DNA of 64,000 bases, taken from contig NZ_CP062946.1 of assembly GCF_014898095.1 (NCBI RefSeq), forward strand, positions 1,426,001 to 1,490,000, written 5' to 3'. The notes under the pieces are model-generated. The model was given only the letters and a program-made list of their open reading frames with translations. It ran no database searches and had not been told where the DNA came from. A program made the translations under genes and the position numbers. This stretch comes from Thalassotalea sp. LPB0316 (lineage in GTDB: Bacteria > Pseudomonadota > Gammaproteobacteria > Enterobacterales > Alteromonadaceae). Shown piece after piece: positions 57,319 to 64,000 of this stretch (position 1 is the first letter of the stretch; each line of letters begins with the position of its first letter).

Positions 57319-59262
57319 ATGAAGGATCTATTATCTCGTTACCCTGTCCATCAAAGTGCACTAGCGACAACGCATATTAGTGCGCAGCAGTACCAATCAC
57401 TTTATCAACAGTCAATTACCGAGCCCGATGTTTTTTGGGCTGAGCAGGCTAGTCAATTTATTGATTGGTTTGAGCCTTGGCAACAAGTGTCGCAAGTTGA
57501 CTTTACCAGTGCAGATATTAGCTGGTTTAAAGGCGCCAAATTAAACGCTAGTTATAACTGTATCGACCGTCACCTTAAAAACAAAGCTAATGATATTGCA
57601 ATCATTTTTGAAGGCGATGAACCCGATGAAGATTTATCGGTAACCTACCAGGAGCTTCACGATCACGTCTGCCGGTTTGCCAATTTGTTAAAAGCTCGGG
57701 GAGTCAAAAAAGGCGATAGGGTTTGTATCTATATGCCGATGATCCCGGAAGTTGGTTACGCTATGTTAGCCTGTGCTCGCATTGGCGCTGTCCACTCTAT
57801 CGTTTTTGGTGGTTTTTCAACGGAATCTATTCGCGCCCGTATTTTAGACGCTGACTGCCAAGTGGTGATCACAGCCGATGAAGGGGTGCGCGGTGGTAAA
57901 ACTATTCCTCTCAAAGCTAATGTTGACGAAGCGATTAAAGGCTGCCCAAATGTTCACAGTGTTATTATGGTTGAGCGCACCGGTCATGAAGTTGAATGGA
58001 ACGATAAAATTGACGTTGCCTACACCGACATTATTTTAAATTATCCGGCTGAGTGTGAGCCTGAAGTCATGGACGCTGAGGACCCGCTATTTATTCTTTA
58101 TACCTCAGGCTCAACTGGCAAACCTAAAGGGGTTTTGCATACCACAGGTGGTTATTTGTTGTATGCCGCGATGACACATAAATACGTCTTTGATTACCAA
58201 GATGGCGAAGTGTTTTGGTGTACTGCAGACGCCGGTTGGATCACCGGCCATTCTTATATTTTTTATGGACCATTAGCCAATGGCGCAACAACCTTAGTGT
58301 TTGAGGGCGTACCAACATACCCTGATGCCGGACGTTTTTGGCAAGTTTGCGAGAAACATGGCGTTAACGTTTTTTATACCGCACCAACGGCAATTCGCGC
58401 GCTGATGAGTTTAGGTGATGACTTAGTTGAGCGTCACGATCGCAGTGCAATTCGTCTGTTAGGCTCAGTAGGTGAGCCGATTAATCCTGAAGCTTGGCAC
58501 TGGTATTATGAGGTAGTTGGTGAAAGTCGCTGTCCGATTGTTGATACTTGGTGGCAAACAGAAACCGGTGGTATTTTGATCACGTCTTTACCCGGTAGTG
58601 CTGATATGAAGCCAGGCAGTGCAGGCTTGCCATTTTTTGGTGTGCAGCCAGTATTACTTAATCGAGATGGTGAAGAGCTTGAAGGCGTCGCTAAAGGTGC
58701 GCTAGCCCTAAAAGGTAGTTGGCCGGGGCAAATGCGCACGGTTTATGGTGATCACCAACGCTTTTTCGATACCTATTTCAGTCAATACTCTGGTTACTAC
58801 TTTACTGGTGATGGTGCCAAGCGCGATGAAGATGGCTACTACTGCATAACGGGAAGAATTGACGATGTTTTAAATGTCTCAGGCCACCGACTAGGTACCG
58901 CTGAAATAGAAAGTGCCTTAGTGCTTCATCCTGCGGTTGCTGAAGCCGCGGTGGTAGGGTATCCACATGAAATTAAGGGGCAGGGCATTTATTGTTTTAT
59001 TACCTTAATGAATAACGCGCATGAATCAGAAGCACTGCTTGATGAACTTAAGCAATTTGTTGCTAATGAGCTTGGAAAATTTGCTCGCCCTGATTATTTA
59101 CAATATGCACCGGGGTTACCGAAAACCCGCTCAGGTAAAATCATGCGCCGTATTTTGCGTAAAATCGCCGAGAACGAGCTTGATAATTTAGGCGATACCA
59201 GCACGCTCGCTGACCCAAGTGTGGTTGATAGCCTAATAGATAATCGTATTATTCACGAATAA
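57319..59262 (+). CDS. acs: Acetyl-CoA synthetase
   Basis: AMP-forming ligase activating acetate to acetyl-CoA. 647 residues with A3 motif [12 protein letters not shown] (near 265), A5 [10 protein letters not shown] (the Trp that limits the pocket to acetate), A7 [16 protein letters not shown] and A8 [20 protein letters not shown]. It also has the acetylatable Lys motif [11 protein letters not shown] near 605. A Pat/CobB control site is therefore present. TTGAAC (57271-57276) and TAATAA (57293-57298) are a weak promoter candidate. A clear terminator follows. Confidence 0.94.
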   Translation: MKDLLSRYPVHQSALATTHISAQQYQSLYQQSITEPDVFWAEQASQFIDWFEPWQQVSQVDFTSADISWFKGAKLNASYNCIDRHLKNKANDIAIIFEGDEPDEDLSVTYQELHDHVCRFANLLKARGVKKGDRVCIYMPMIPEVGYAMLACARIGAVHSIVFGGFSTESIRARILDADCQVVITADEGVRGGKTIPLKANVDEAIKGCPNVHSVIMVERTGHEVEWNDKIDVAYTDIILNYPAECEPEVMDAEDPLFILYTSGSTGKPKGVLHTTGGYLLYAAMTHKYVFDYQDGEVFWCTADAGWITGHSYIFYGPLANGATTLVFEGVPTYPDAGRFWQVCEKHGVNVFYTAPTAIRALMSLGDDLVERHDRSAIRLLGSVGEPINPEAWHWYYEVVGESRCPIVDTWWQTETGGILITSLPGSADMKPGSAGLPFFGVQPVLLNRDGEELEGVAKGALALKGSWPGQMRTVYGDHQRFFDTYFSQYSGYYFTGDGAKRDEDGYYCITGRIDDVLNVSGHRLGTAEIESALVLHPAVAEAAVVGYPHEIKGQGIYCFITLMNNAHESEALLDELKQFVANELGKFARPDYLQYAPGLPKTRSGKIMRRILRKIAENELDNLGDTSTLADPSVVDSLIDNRIIHE

Positions 59263-59287
59263 TGTGATAATCCTGAATACTGTTATT

Positions 59288-59311
59288 AAGGCACCTTCGG
59301 GTGCCTTTTTT
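59288..59311 (+). terminator. Rho-independent terminator of acs
   Basis: Eight-bp stem AAGGCACC/GGTGCCTT with UUCG tetraloop (59288-59307), then TTTT. Confidence 0.9.
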
Positions 59312-59660
59312 ATTATTATGCAACTTTATGTTTACAAATGGTGTTTGCTTGGTTTTACAAAGTTTGATTTTTTGGGTTCTTGTTTTTATGCTCTGCGTAT
59401 TGACAAATATTGTTTTATGAAAAATAAAGCTTGATCTTATCGAGTAAAAGCTTTAAAAAGTAGCTCTAAGGCGAATTTTTCTCGCTAGCCATAGCGCGAA
59501 TTTTACTTTTTAACGAGCAAATAGCATAAAACCACAGGCCAACTATTACATGCTTACCTTTTCTTATCGATATTATCGCCTCTACTCTTTTTTTAGTAAG
59601 TAACACACTTACTGCCCTCTTTTTCTATAATACAATTTAACTATTCACCGGAAGAACATT
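59312..59660 (+). promoter_or_regulatory. Leader region of aroF: -10 box and overlapping palindrome
   Basis: About 350 bases without a gene. A perfect TATAAT lies at 59626-59631. In the -35 position is a seven-base inverted repeat, AGTAAGT/ACTTACT (59595-59601 with 59607-59613), a possible operator. An AAAGCTT/AAGCTTT hairpin lies further upstream near 59426-59455. No TyrR-type box (TGTAAA-N6-TTTACA) was found. Confidence 0.45.
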
Positions 59661-60743
59661 ATGTCGACAGTTAAAAAAAGTCGTTTAAACGATATTCACG
59701 TTAATGCTGAAGAAGTGTTAATTACCCCTAAAGCGCTGCGTGAGCAATTACCACTCAACAAAAAGGGGCGGGAATTTGTCGAGCAGGCACGTGACACCAT
59801 CGCCAACATTATTCACAAGAAAGATCACCGTTTATTAGTTATTTCTGGGCCGTGTTCAATTCATGATGTTACTGCGGCAAAAGAGTATGCTCAAAAGCTT
59901 AAAGCGTTGCACGAGGCATATAAAGATAGCTTGTATATTGTCATGCGAGTTTACTTTGAAAAACCTAGAACAACGGTTGGCTGGAAGGGCTTAATTAACG
60001 ATCCTCACATGGATGGCTCATTCGATGTCAGTGCCGGATTATTTCAGGCGCGTCAATTATTGATTGATCTTACTGAAATGGGCATCCCTTTGGCTACAGA
60101 AGCGCTTGATCCTATTAGCCCACAATATTTAGCTGAATTATTTAGTTGGTCGGCAATTGGTGCTCGAACAACCGAGTCGCAAACGCATCGAGAAATGGCG
60201 AGTGGCTTATCAATGCCAATTGGTTTCAAAAATGGTACTAATGGCAGTTTAGATGTGGCGATTAATGCGCTTAAATCGGCAGCGTCATCACATCGCTTTA
60301 TGGGCATCAATCGCCAAGGCCAAGTCGCGTTAATTAAAACCTCGGGTAACCCTGACGGCCATGTTATTTTGCGTGGTGGCAAGCAGCCTAATTACGATTC
60401 GGTTAATGTTTCGCTATGTGAGCAAGAACTAGAAAAAAGCAATTTGTCGCCGAGTTTAGTGATCGATTGTAGCCACAGTAATTCAAACAAAGATTATCGC
60501 CGCCAGCCACTGGTTGCCGATAATGTGTTTAACCAAATAGTGGATGGTAATACCTCGATTATCGGTATTATGCTTGAGAGTCATTTAAACGCCGGTAACC
60601 AAAGTGCCGATTTGCCAAAGCATGCGCTTAGCTACGGGGTTTCTGTTACCGATGCTTGTATCGATTTTGAAACAACAGAGCAGTTAATTGCCAAGGCTCA
60701 CAATAAACTTAACCAGGTACTCAAACAGCGCCTTAGCCATTGA
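59661..60743 (+). CDS. aroF: 3-deoxy-7-phosphoheptulonate synthase, class I (AroF type)
   Basis: First enzyme of aromatic amino acid synthesis, condensing PEP and erythrose-4-phosphate. 360 residues with LLVISGPCSIHD (PEP/metal), MRVYFEKPRTTVGWKGLIND, FSWSAIGARTTESQTHRE, and VIDCSHSNSNKDYRRQP. Placement 10 bases before tyrA, as in the E. coli aroF-tyrA operon, argues for the tyrosine-sensitive isozyme; sequence alone does not prove which amino acid inhibits it. Confidence 0.94.
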   Translation: MSTVKKSRLNDIHVNAEEVLITPKALREQLPLNKKGREFVEQARDTIANIIHKKDHRLLVISGPCSIHDVTAAKEYAQKLKALHEAYKDSLYIVMRVYFEKPRTTVGWKGLINDPHMDGSFDVSAGLFQARQLLIDLTEMGIPLATEALDPISPQYLAELFSWSAIGARTTESQTHREMASGLSMPIGFKNGTNGSLDVAINALKSAASSHRFMGINRQGQVALIKTSGNPDGHVILRGGKQPNYDSVNVSLCEQELEKSNLSPSLVIDCSHSNSNKDYRRQPLVADNVFNQIVDGNTSIIGIMLESHLNAGNQSADLPKHALSYGVSVTDACIDFETTEQLIAKAHNKLNQVLKQRLSH

Positions 60744-60753
60744 GAGAGCTTAA

Positions 60754-61887
60754 ATGAAGGATTTTGAACCGCAATTAATTGCACTGCGAGATCAAATTGA
60801 TGAAATCGATCAAGCGCTTGTTGAACTGCTGGCAAAGCGCCGTTTAGTAACGCGGCAAGTTGGCAAGCTCAAAAGTGAAGTAGGCAAGCCCATTTTTGAC
60901 CCCGAGCGCGAAGCAGCGTTGATCGATAAACGTCGTCAGCAAGCTAGCGCTGCAGGTGTCAACGCGGATTTGATTGAAGATGTATTGCGCCGGATAATGC
61001 GTGACTCATATCAAAGCCAAGATGAAAGTGGTTATTTATCGGTTCATCAAACGCCAAAAAATGTTGTGGTTATTGGTGGTGCAGGGCAGCTTGGTTCGAT
61101 CTTTGTCGATTTGTTCAAACGCACAAAATATCGCGTTGATATTATTGAACAAGCTGATTGGCCAATGGCTGAACCTGTGCTGGCGAAAGCCGATTTAGTG
61201 ATAGTGTCGGTGCCAATTCGCATTACACCGTTTATTATTCAACAGCTCAATAACTTGCCTTCAGATTGTATTTTAGCGGATGTTACGTCGGTTAAAGAGT
61301 CGCCGCTTTATGAAATGATGAAAGTGCATCAAGGGCCAGTCGTTGGCTTACACCCGATGTTTGGTCCAGATGTTACCGGCTTGGTAAAGCAAACCATTAT
61401 TATGTGTGAAGGCAGAGAGCCAGAGCGCTATCAATGGTTACTCGATCAATTAAAAATCTGGGGAGCAAAAATCTACCCCGTTTCAGCGCATGAACATGAT
61501 CAGGCAATGTCGATGGTGCAGGTAATGCGGCATTTCTCGACCATTGCTTATGGCTATCATTTGATGACAGAAGGCGCGAACCTACAACAGCTGGTTGATA
61601 TGAGCTCGCCTATTTACCGCCTTGAAATTATCATGGTTGGTCGATTATTTGCCCAAGATCCAGTGCTTTACACCGATATTATTTTTGCTAACCCCGAAAA
61701 TATCAGTATGATGAAGCGATTCGCCTACCGCTTTTTAGAGTTACTTGAAGATGTTGAAATGGGCGATAAGGAAGACTTTATTACCATGTTCAATCAGGTA
61801 TCAGATTGGTTTGGTGACTATGCGGATATTTTCCTCTCTGAAAGTAAGTCTATGTTATTAAAAGCTAATGAATTGAAGAAAGACTAA
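60754..61887 (+). CDS. tyrA: Fused chorismate mutase/prephenate dehydrogenase
   Basis: T-protein making 4-hydroxyphenylpyruvate for tyrosine. 377 residues: AroQ chorismate mutase at the N-terminus (LIALRDQIDEIDQALVELLA, then KRRLVTRQVGKLKSEVGKPI, to about 90), linker, then an NAD-binding domain with VVIGGAGQLGSIF (GxGxxG-like). It ends with the dehydrogenase helices containing LHPMFGPDV (catalytic His region) and AMSMVQVMRHFSTIAYGYHL. The stop overlaps the next start by one base (TAATG), so the thioredoxin-fold gene is coupled. Confidence 0.96.
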   Translation: MKDFEPQLIALRDQIDEIDQALVELLAKRRLVTRQVGKLKSEVGKPIFDPEREAALIDKRRQQASAAGVNADLIEDVLRRIMRDSYQSQDESGYLSVHQTPKNVVVIGGAGQLGSIFVDLFKRTKYRVDIIEQADWPMAEPVLAKADLVIVSVPIRITPFIIQQLNNLPSDCILADVTSVKESPLYEMMKVHQGPVVGLHPMFGPDVTGLVKQTIIMCEGREPERYQWLLDQLKIWGAKIYPVSAHEHDQAMSMVQVMRHFSTIAYGYHLMTEGANLQQLVDMSSPIYRLEIIMVGRLFAQDPVLYTDIIFANPENISMMKRFAYRFLELLEDVEMGDKEDFITMFNQVSDWFGDYADIFLSESKSMLLKANELKKD

Positions 61888-62369
61888 TGCAAAAAGTAAG
61901 TTGGCTGATTATCGCCGCACTGATCATCACAGGGTTCTCTTTTGTTACCCACGCAGGTAGTAAGCCTGAACACGATTTTCCTGTAGGAGATATGACACAA
62001 GAGCAAGTACTTGAACACCAAGGGTTTAAGCAAAGCTTTGACAACTTTAGCTTAACCGAAGATGAACGGGATAAGGTGCAAATGTGGGGTAAAGATATTC
62101 GCATCGACGTATTCTTTGCCATTTGGTGCCACGATAGTGAGCGCGAAGTACCCCGCCTACTTAAGGCGCTAGAAACAAAGCCCGGTGCCCAAATCAAGCT
62201 TTATGCTTTAGATGTCAAAAAGTCTGATCCGAAAGGGCTTGCCAAATTAAATAAGGTTAAGTACACGCCAACCATGATTGTTTATGTTGACGATAAAGAA
62301 GTGGGTCGAGTCATTGAAAGGCCTGAAGTTAGTTTAGTCGAAGACATCCATCAGTTGTTAGTCAAATAG
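61887..62369 (+). CDS. Secreted thioredoxin-fold protein with WCHDS motif
   Basis: 160 residues with an N-terminal signal peptide (MQKVSWLIIAALIITGFSFV, cleavage after THA near 23) and a thioredoxin-like domain. FFAIWCHDSEREVPRLLKAL holds a single Cys in CHDS rather than CxxC, and a cis-Pro is likely in VKYTPTMIVYVDD. A CxxS site usually does not reduce disulfides by itself but can bind or isomerise. It overlaps the tyrA stop by one base, an odd partner for an aromatic biosynthesis operon. The role is unknown. Confidence 0.8.
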   Translation: MQKVSWLIIAALIITGFSFVTHAGSKPEHDFPVGDMTQEQVLEHQGFKQSFDNFSLTEDERDKVQMWGKDIRIDVFFAIWCHDSEREVPRLLKALETKPGAQIKLYALDVKKSDPKGLAKLNKVKYTPTMIVYVDDKEVGRVIERPEVSLVEDIHQLLVK

Positions 62370-62500
62370 CCTCAGGTAAACGGATTAATTAACCACGATT
62401 ATATATTCGCAGGCTACGAGTTATCTGACCGATATGAGCGAGTAGCGGAAGTTAACATCTTTCCGTCATCAATTTAAAATGTGGTCGGTTGCTATCGTAT

Positions 62501-62513
62501 ATGCTAGCATAAT
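62501..62513 (+). promoter_or_regulatory. Palindrome and -10-like element before the PIN gene
   Basis: Perfect 10-bp palindrome ATGCTAGCAT (62501-62510) overlapping CATAAT (62508-62513). The latter lies only five bases before the ATG at 62518, so transcription might begin at the start codon (leaderless). The palindrome is a plausible autoregulatory site. Confidence 0.4.
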
Positions 62514-62517
62514 TAGT

Positions 62518-62943
62518 ATGAAAGTAATTATTGATACGAACGTACTAATCAATGTTCTGCGTAGTTCTTCCACTCGAAGTGCAAGTTACAAGGTGTTGGA
62601 GCTTTGCTTAAAACAAGAGCTTAATCCTCAAATGGGAGCAGCTTTATTTGCAGAACATGAAGATGTTGCATACCGAGATCATATCATTAGAAAAAGTATT
62701 TATGACACGTATGAAATAGACCAAATATTAGATGGTTATTTTAGCGTATGTGACTGGGTCAAAATAAACTATTTGTGGCGTCCGAATTTGAAAGACGAAG
62801 GCGATAATCATATTGTGGACTTAGCTGTTGCAAGTAATGCTAAATATGTAATTACACAAAACGTTAAAGATTTACTTTCTGGTGATTTGAAATCTTCTTT
62901 TGAAGTATTAACGCCAGAAGACTTTTTGAAAAAGGTGATTTGA
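62518..62943 (+). CDS. PIN-domain toxin component
   Basis: Putative ribonuclease toxin of the COG1569-like PIN family. About 141 residues from ATG at 62518 (MKVIIDTNVLINVLRSSS), preferred over an ATG at 62479 that would add an unrelated extension. Metal-site acidic residues are plausible in IIDTNVLI (Asp5), AALFAEHEDV, KDEGDNHIVDLAVASNAKYV (two Asp) and ITQNVKDL, so the active site looks complete. The antitoxin gene starts 2 bases after its stop, giving a toxin-first order. AT-rich codon use and nearby repeats suggest acquisition. Confidence 0.85.
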   Translation: MKVIIDTNVLINVLRSSSTRSASYKVLELCLKQELNPQMGAALFAEHEDVAYRDHIIRKSIYDTYEIDQILDGYFSVCDWVKINYLWRPNLKDEGDNHIVDLAVASNAKYVITQNVKDLLSGDLKSSFEVLTPEDFLKKVI

Positions 62944-62944
62944 T

Positions 62945-63157
62945 ATGGCTACCATTACATACCGTACAACAGATGAAAAAAAAGAAAAGCTAACTGCACT
63001 GGCTTCTGAGCAACATCTCAGTGTTAATAAAGTGCTAGATGAACTTGTTACTATAGCCATCACTGAACGAGATGCCTTTGCCCGTTTTCAAGCAAGAGCT
63101 AATCGTGGTGATGCTGAAAATGCTTTAAACGTATTAAAGTCTAAAGCTTTGAATTAG
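62945..63157 (+). CDS. Small antitoxin, ribbon-helix-helix type
   Basis: 70 residues: TITYRTTDEKKEKLTALASE, then SVNKVLDELVTIAITE, the strand-helix-helix pattern of ribbon-helix-helix/HicB-type antitoxin DNA-binding parts, and a C-terminal FQARANRGDAENALNVLKSK tail likely to contact the PIN toxin. It lies directly after the toxin gene. It probably binds the operon promoter as a dimer with the toxin (family knowledge). Partner specificity not tested. Confidence 0.82.
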   Translation: MATITYRTTDEKKEKLTALASEQHLSVNKVLDELVTIAITERDAFARFQARANRGDAENALNVLKSKALN

Positions 63158-63220
63158 TCATAAGAGCGATTAGCAGACATTCTCGCTTTTCAAAGTAACA
63201 GAATTAGCTTCGCTAAAGTA

Positions 63221-63256
63221 GGGAGTCAGATACATTAATTAAAGTGTACTGACCCC
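63221..63256. repeat. Imperfect 36-base palindrome
   Basis: Starts GGGAGTCA and ends TGACCCC with TACATTAATTAAAGTGTA in the middle; the two halves are largely complementary. The same type of GACCCC-ended hairpin is seen after gspB (24165-24186). Probably an extragenic repeat element or a terminator for the toxin-antitoxin pair. Confidence 0.5.
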
Positions 63257-63293
63257 ATTTATTTTTTTGATGATTAGTTTACGTGAAATTTTT

Positions 63294-63325
63294 GGAGATC
63301 CCCTGTAAAAGCATCAGAGGATGAC
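63294..63325. repeat. REP-like palindromic repeat, copy 2
   Basis: Inverted copy of 24097-24128, 28 of 32 bases identical when reverse-complemented, with a damaged stem (ATCCCCTG against CAGAGGAT). Confidence 0.7.
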
Positions 63326-63341
63326 TGCTCTTCTTAGTATT

Positions 63342-63932
63342 TTAAAACTGGTAGGCTAGACCAATAGAAAACGAGGTATCGAACCATAAAGTATCTTGGA
63401 ACTGGGCACTACAAACCGCATTTTGGCAAAATATATCGGAATCTTCATCGACTAAGCTGATGTTGCTTCTGATCTCAGTGACAAATGCCAACTGTTGGGA
63501 AATATTATAACGCGTACCTACTGCGACACCGGCAGAAGCAAATACGTCATCACCGTATTCTGCATCAAATTGGGCAAAGCCAATGCCCAGTGAGACGGTC
63601 GTGATATAACTTTCTTGGTGAAACAGCGCCACACCACTAAAATGCCCGTAAGTAATGTCGAGATCCTGTGTTTGGTTGTCACCTATGTCATATTGGTGGC
63701 TGACACGGCTTAACATGACTTGACCTTGACCATTTGGGCTATCGTACCAAGCGACACTAAAGCCTAGGCTAGGGCCACTATCGACGGATAAGTCACTTGC
63801 TTGGCTATCATTTAAATCACTGCTCATGCTGTACCCAAACCATGGTGTGATTTCAAACCCCTTATTAGTCGCTGCCGCGTTGCAAACGCTACTAAATAAT
63901 GCGAGGACCAGCATACAACTTATTGACTTCAT
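63342..63932 (-). CDS. Small outer-membrane beta-barrel protein
   Basis: 196 residues with a signal peptide (MKSISCMLVLALFSSVCNAA) and eight or so alternating amphipathic strands (GFEITPWFGYSMSSDL, GPSLGFSVAWYDSPNGQGQV, TYGHFSGVALFHQESYITTV, FASAGVAVGTRYNISQQLAF). It ends FDTSFSIGLAYQF with terminal Phe, the signal for BAM insertion. OmpW/OprF-like size, but no specific family is clear. It stands alone at the window end; the 68 bases beyond its start (63933-64000) show no gene. Confidence 0.82.
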   Translation of the reverse strand: MKSISCMLVLALFSSVCNAAATNKGFEITPWFGYSMSSDLNDSQASDLSVDSGPSLGFSVAWYDSPNGQGQVMLSRVSHQYDIGDNQTQDLDITYGHFSGVALFHQESYITTVSLGIGFAQFDAEYGDDVFASAGVAVGTRYNISQQLAFVTEIRSNISLVDEDSDIFCQNAVCSAQFQDTLWFDTSFSIGLAYQF

Positions 63933-64000
63933 TTTAGTAATCCCTGTTTATTGTGCTTTTATTATTCGTCATCATAATACGGTTATAGGACAATTCAAAC

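Noticed and set aside
59312..59660. TyrR box before aroF
   Set aside because: Two TTTACA-like strings exist, but no TGTAAA-N6-TTTACA arrangement.

Overview
The window reads as chromosome of a marine gammaproteobacterium of the order Alteromonadales, most like Colwelliaceae (Colwellia/Thalassotalea type). The grounds are moderate to low GC, ExeA/ExeB-type GspA and GspB, a GlyGly-CTERM subtilase, a yjfI-yjfJ-yjfK-type PspA cluster, a Wzi-like porin and the classical gammaproteobacterial blocks rpoN-hpf-ptsN-rapZ-ptsO, lptBAC-kdsCD-yrbG and mlaFEDCB-ibaG-murA. The genus is inferred from gene content, not measured. I saw no tRNA, rRNA, CRISPR array, prophage or complete insertion sequence.

Layout. 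1-640: 3' end of ffh. 784-4368: large secreted subtilase, followed by an 835-base non-coding stretch with hairpins. 5204-16595: darP and pmbA, then a long minus-strand block (mgtE, nitrogen-PTS and sigma-54 genes, LPS export and Kdo genes, cation exchanger). 16866-21470: plus-strand mla operon, ibaG and murA; murA carries an apparent one-base frameshift in a G run. 21618-24012: gspA-gspB. 24097-24246: repeats. 24263-26362: coiled-coil protein and HD-GYP protein. 26408-31337: leuABCD with its promoter, a leader peptide containing three consecutive Leu codons, and an attenuator. 31516-35162: small surface-polysaccharide group. 35177-38751: ygiM-like gene, ygiF, and an L,D-transpeptidase facing an Lpp lipoprotein. 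38838-44695: envelope-stress/polyamine cluster (small protein, YjfK, PspA-like YjfJ, YjfI, membrane-anchored aminopropyltransferase-like protein, DUF350 protein, basic lipoprotein). 44869-50696: glnE, a TcpQ-like protein, lpxL-type acyltransferase and a glycosyltransferase. 50996-52943: rpsP-rimM-trmD-rplS. 53237-56437: gabD-like dehydrogenase plus a ThDP enzyme. 57319-62369: acs, aroF-tyrA and a thioredoxin-fold protein. 62518-63157: PIN toxin/antitoxin pair. 63342-63932: outer-membrane beta-barrel.

How genes work together. Much of the window concerns the envelope: Kdo synthesis, LPS transport (Lpt), phospholipid retrieval (Mla), peptidoglycan precursor synthesis (MurA), Lpp cross-linking, lipid A acylation, surface sugars, type II secretion and membrane-stress proteins. 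The most novel-looking signal is a palindrome (GACATAWTATGTC) present three times and only at the two promoters of the PspA/DUF350/aminopropyltransferase cluster. It suggests one dedicated regulator controlling both halves of that cluster.
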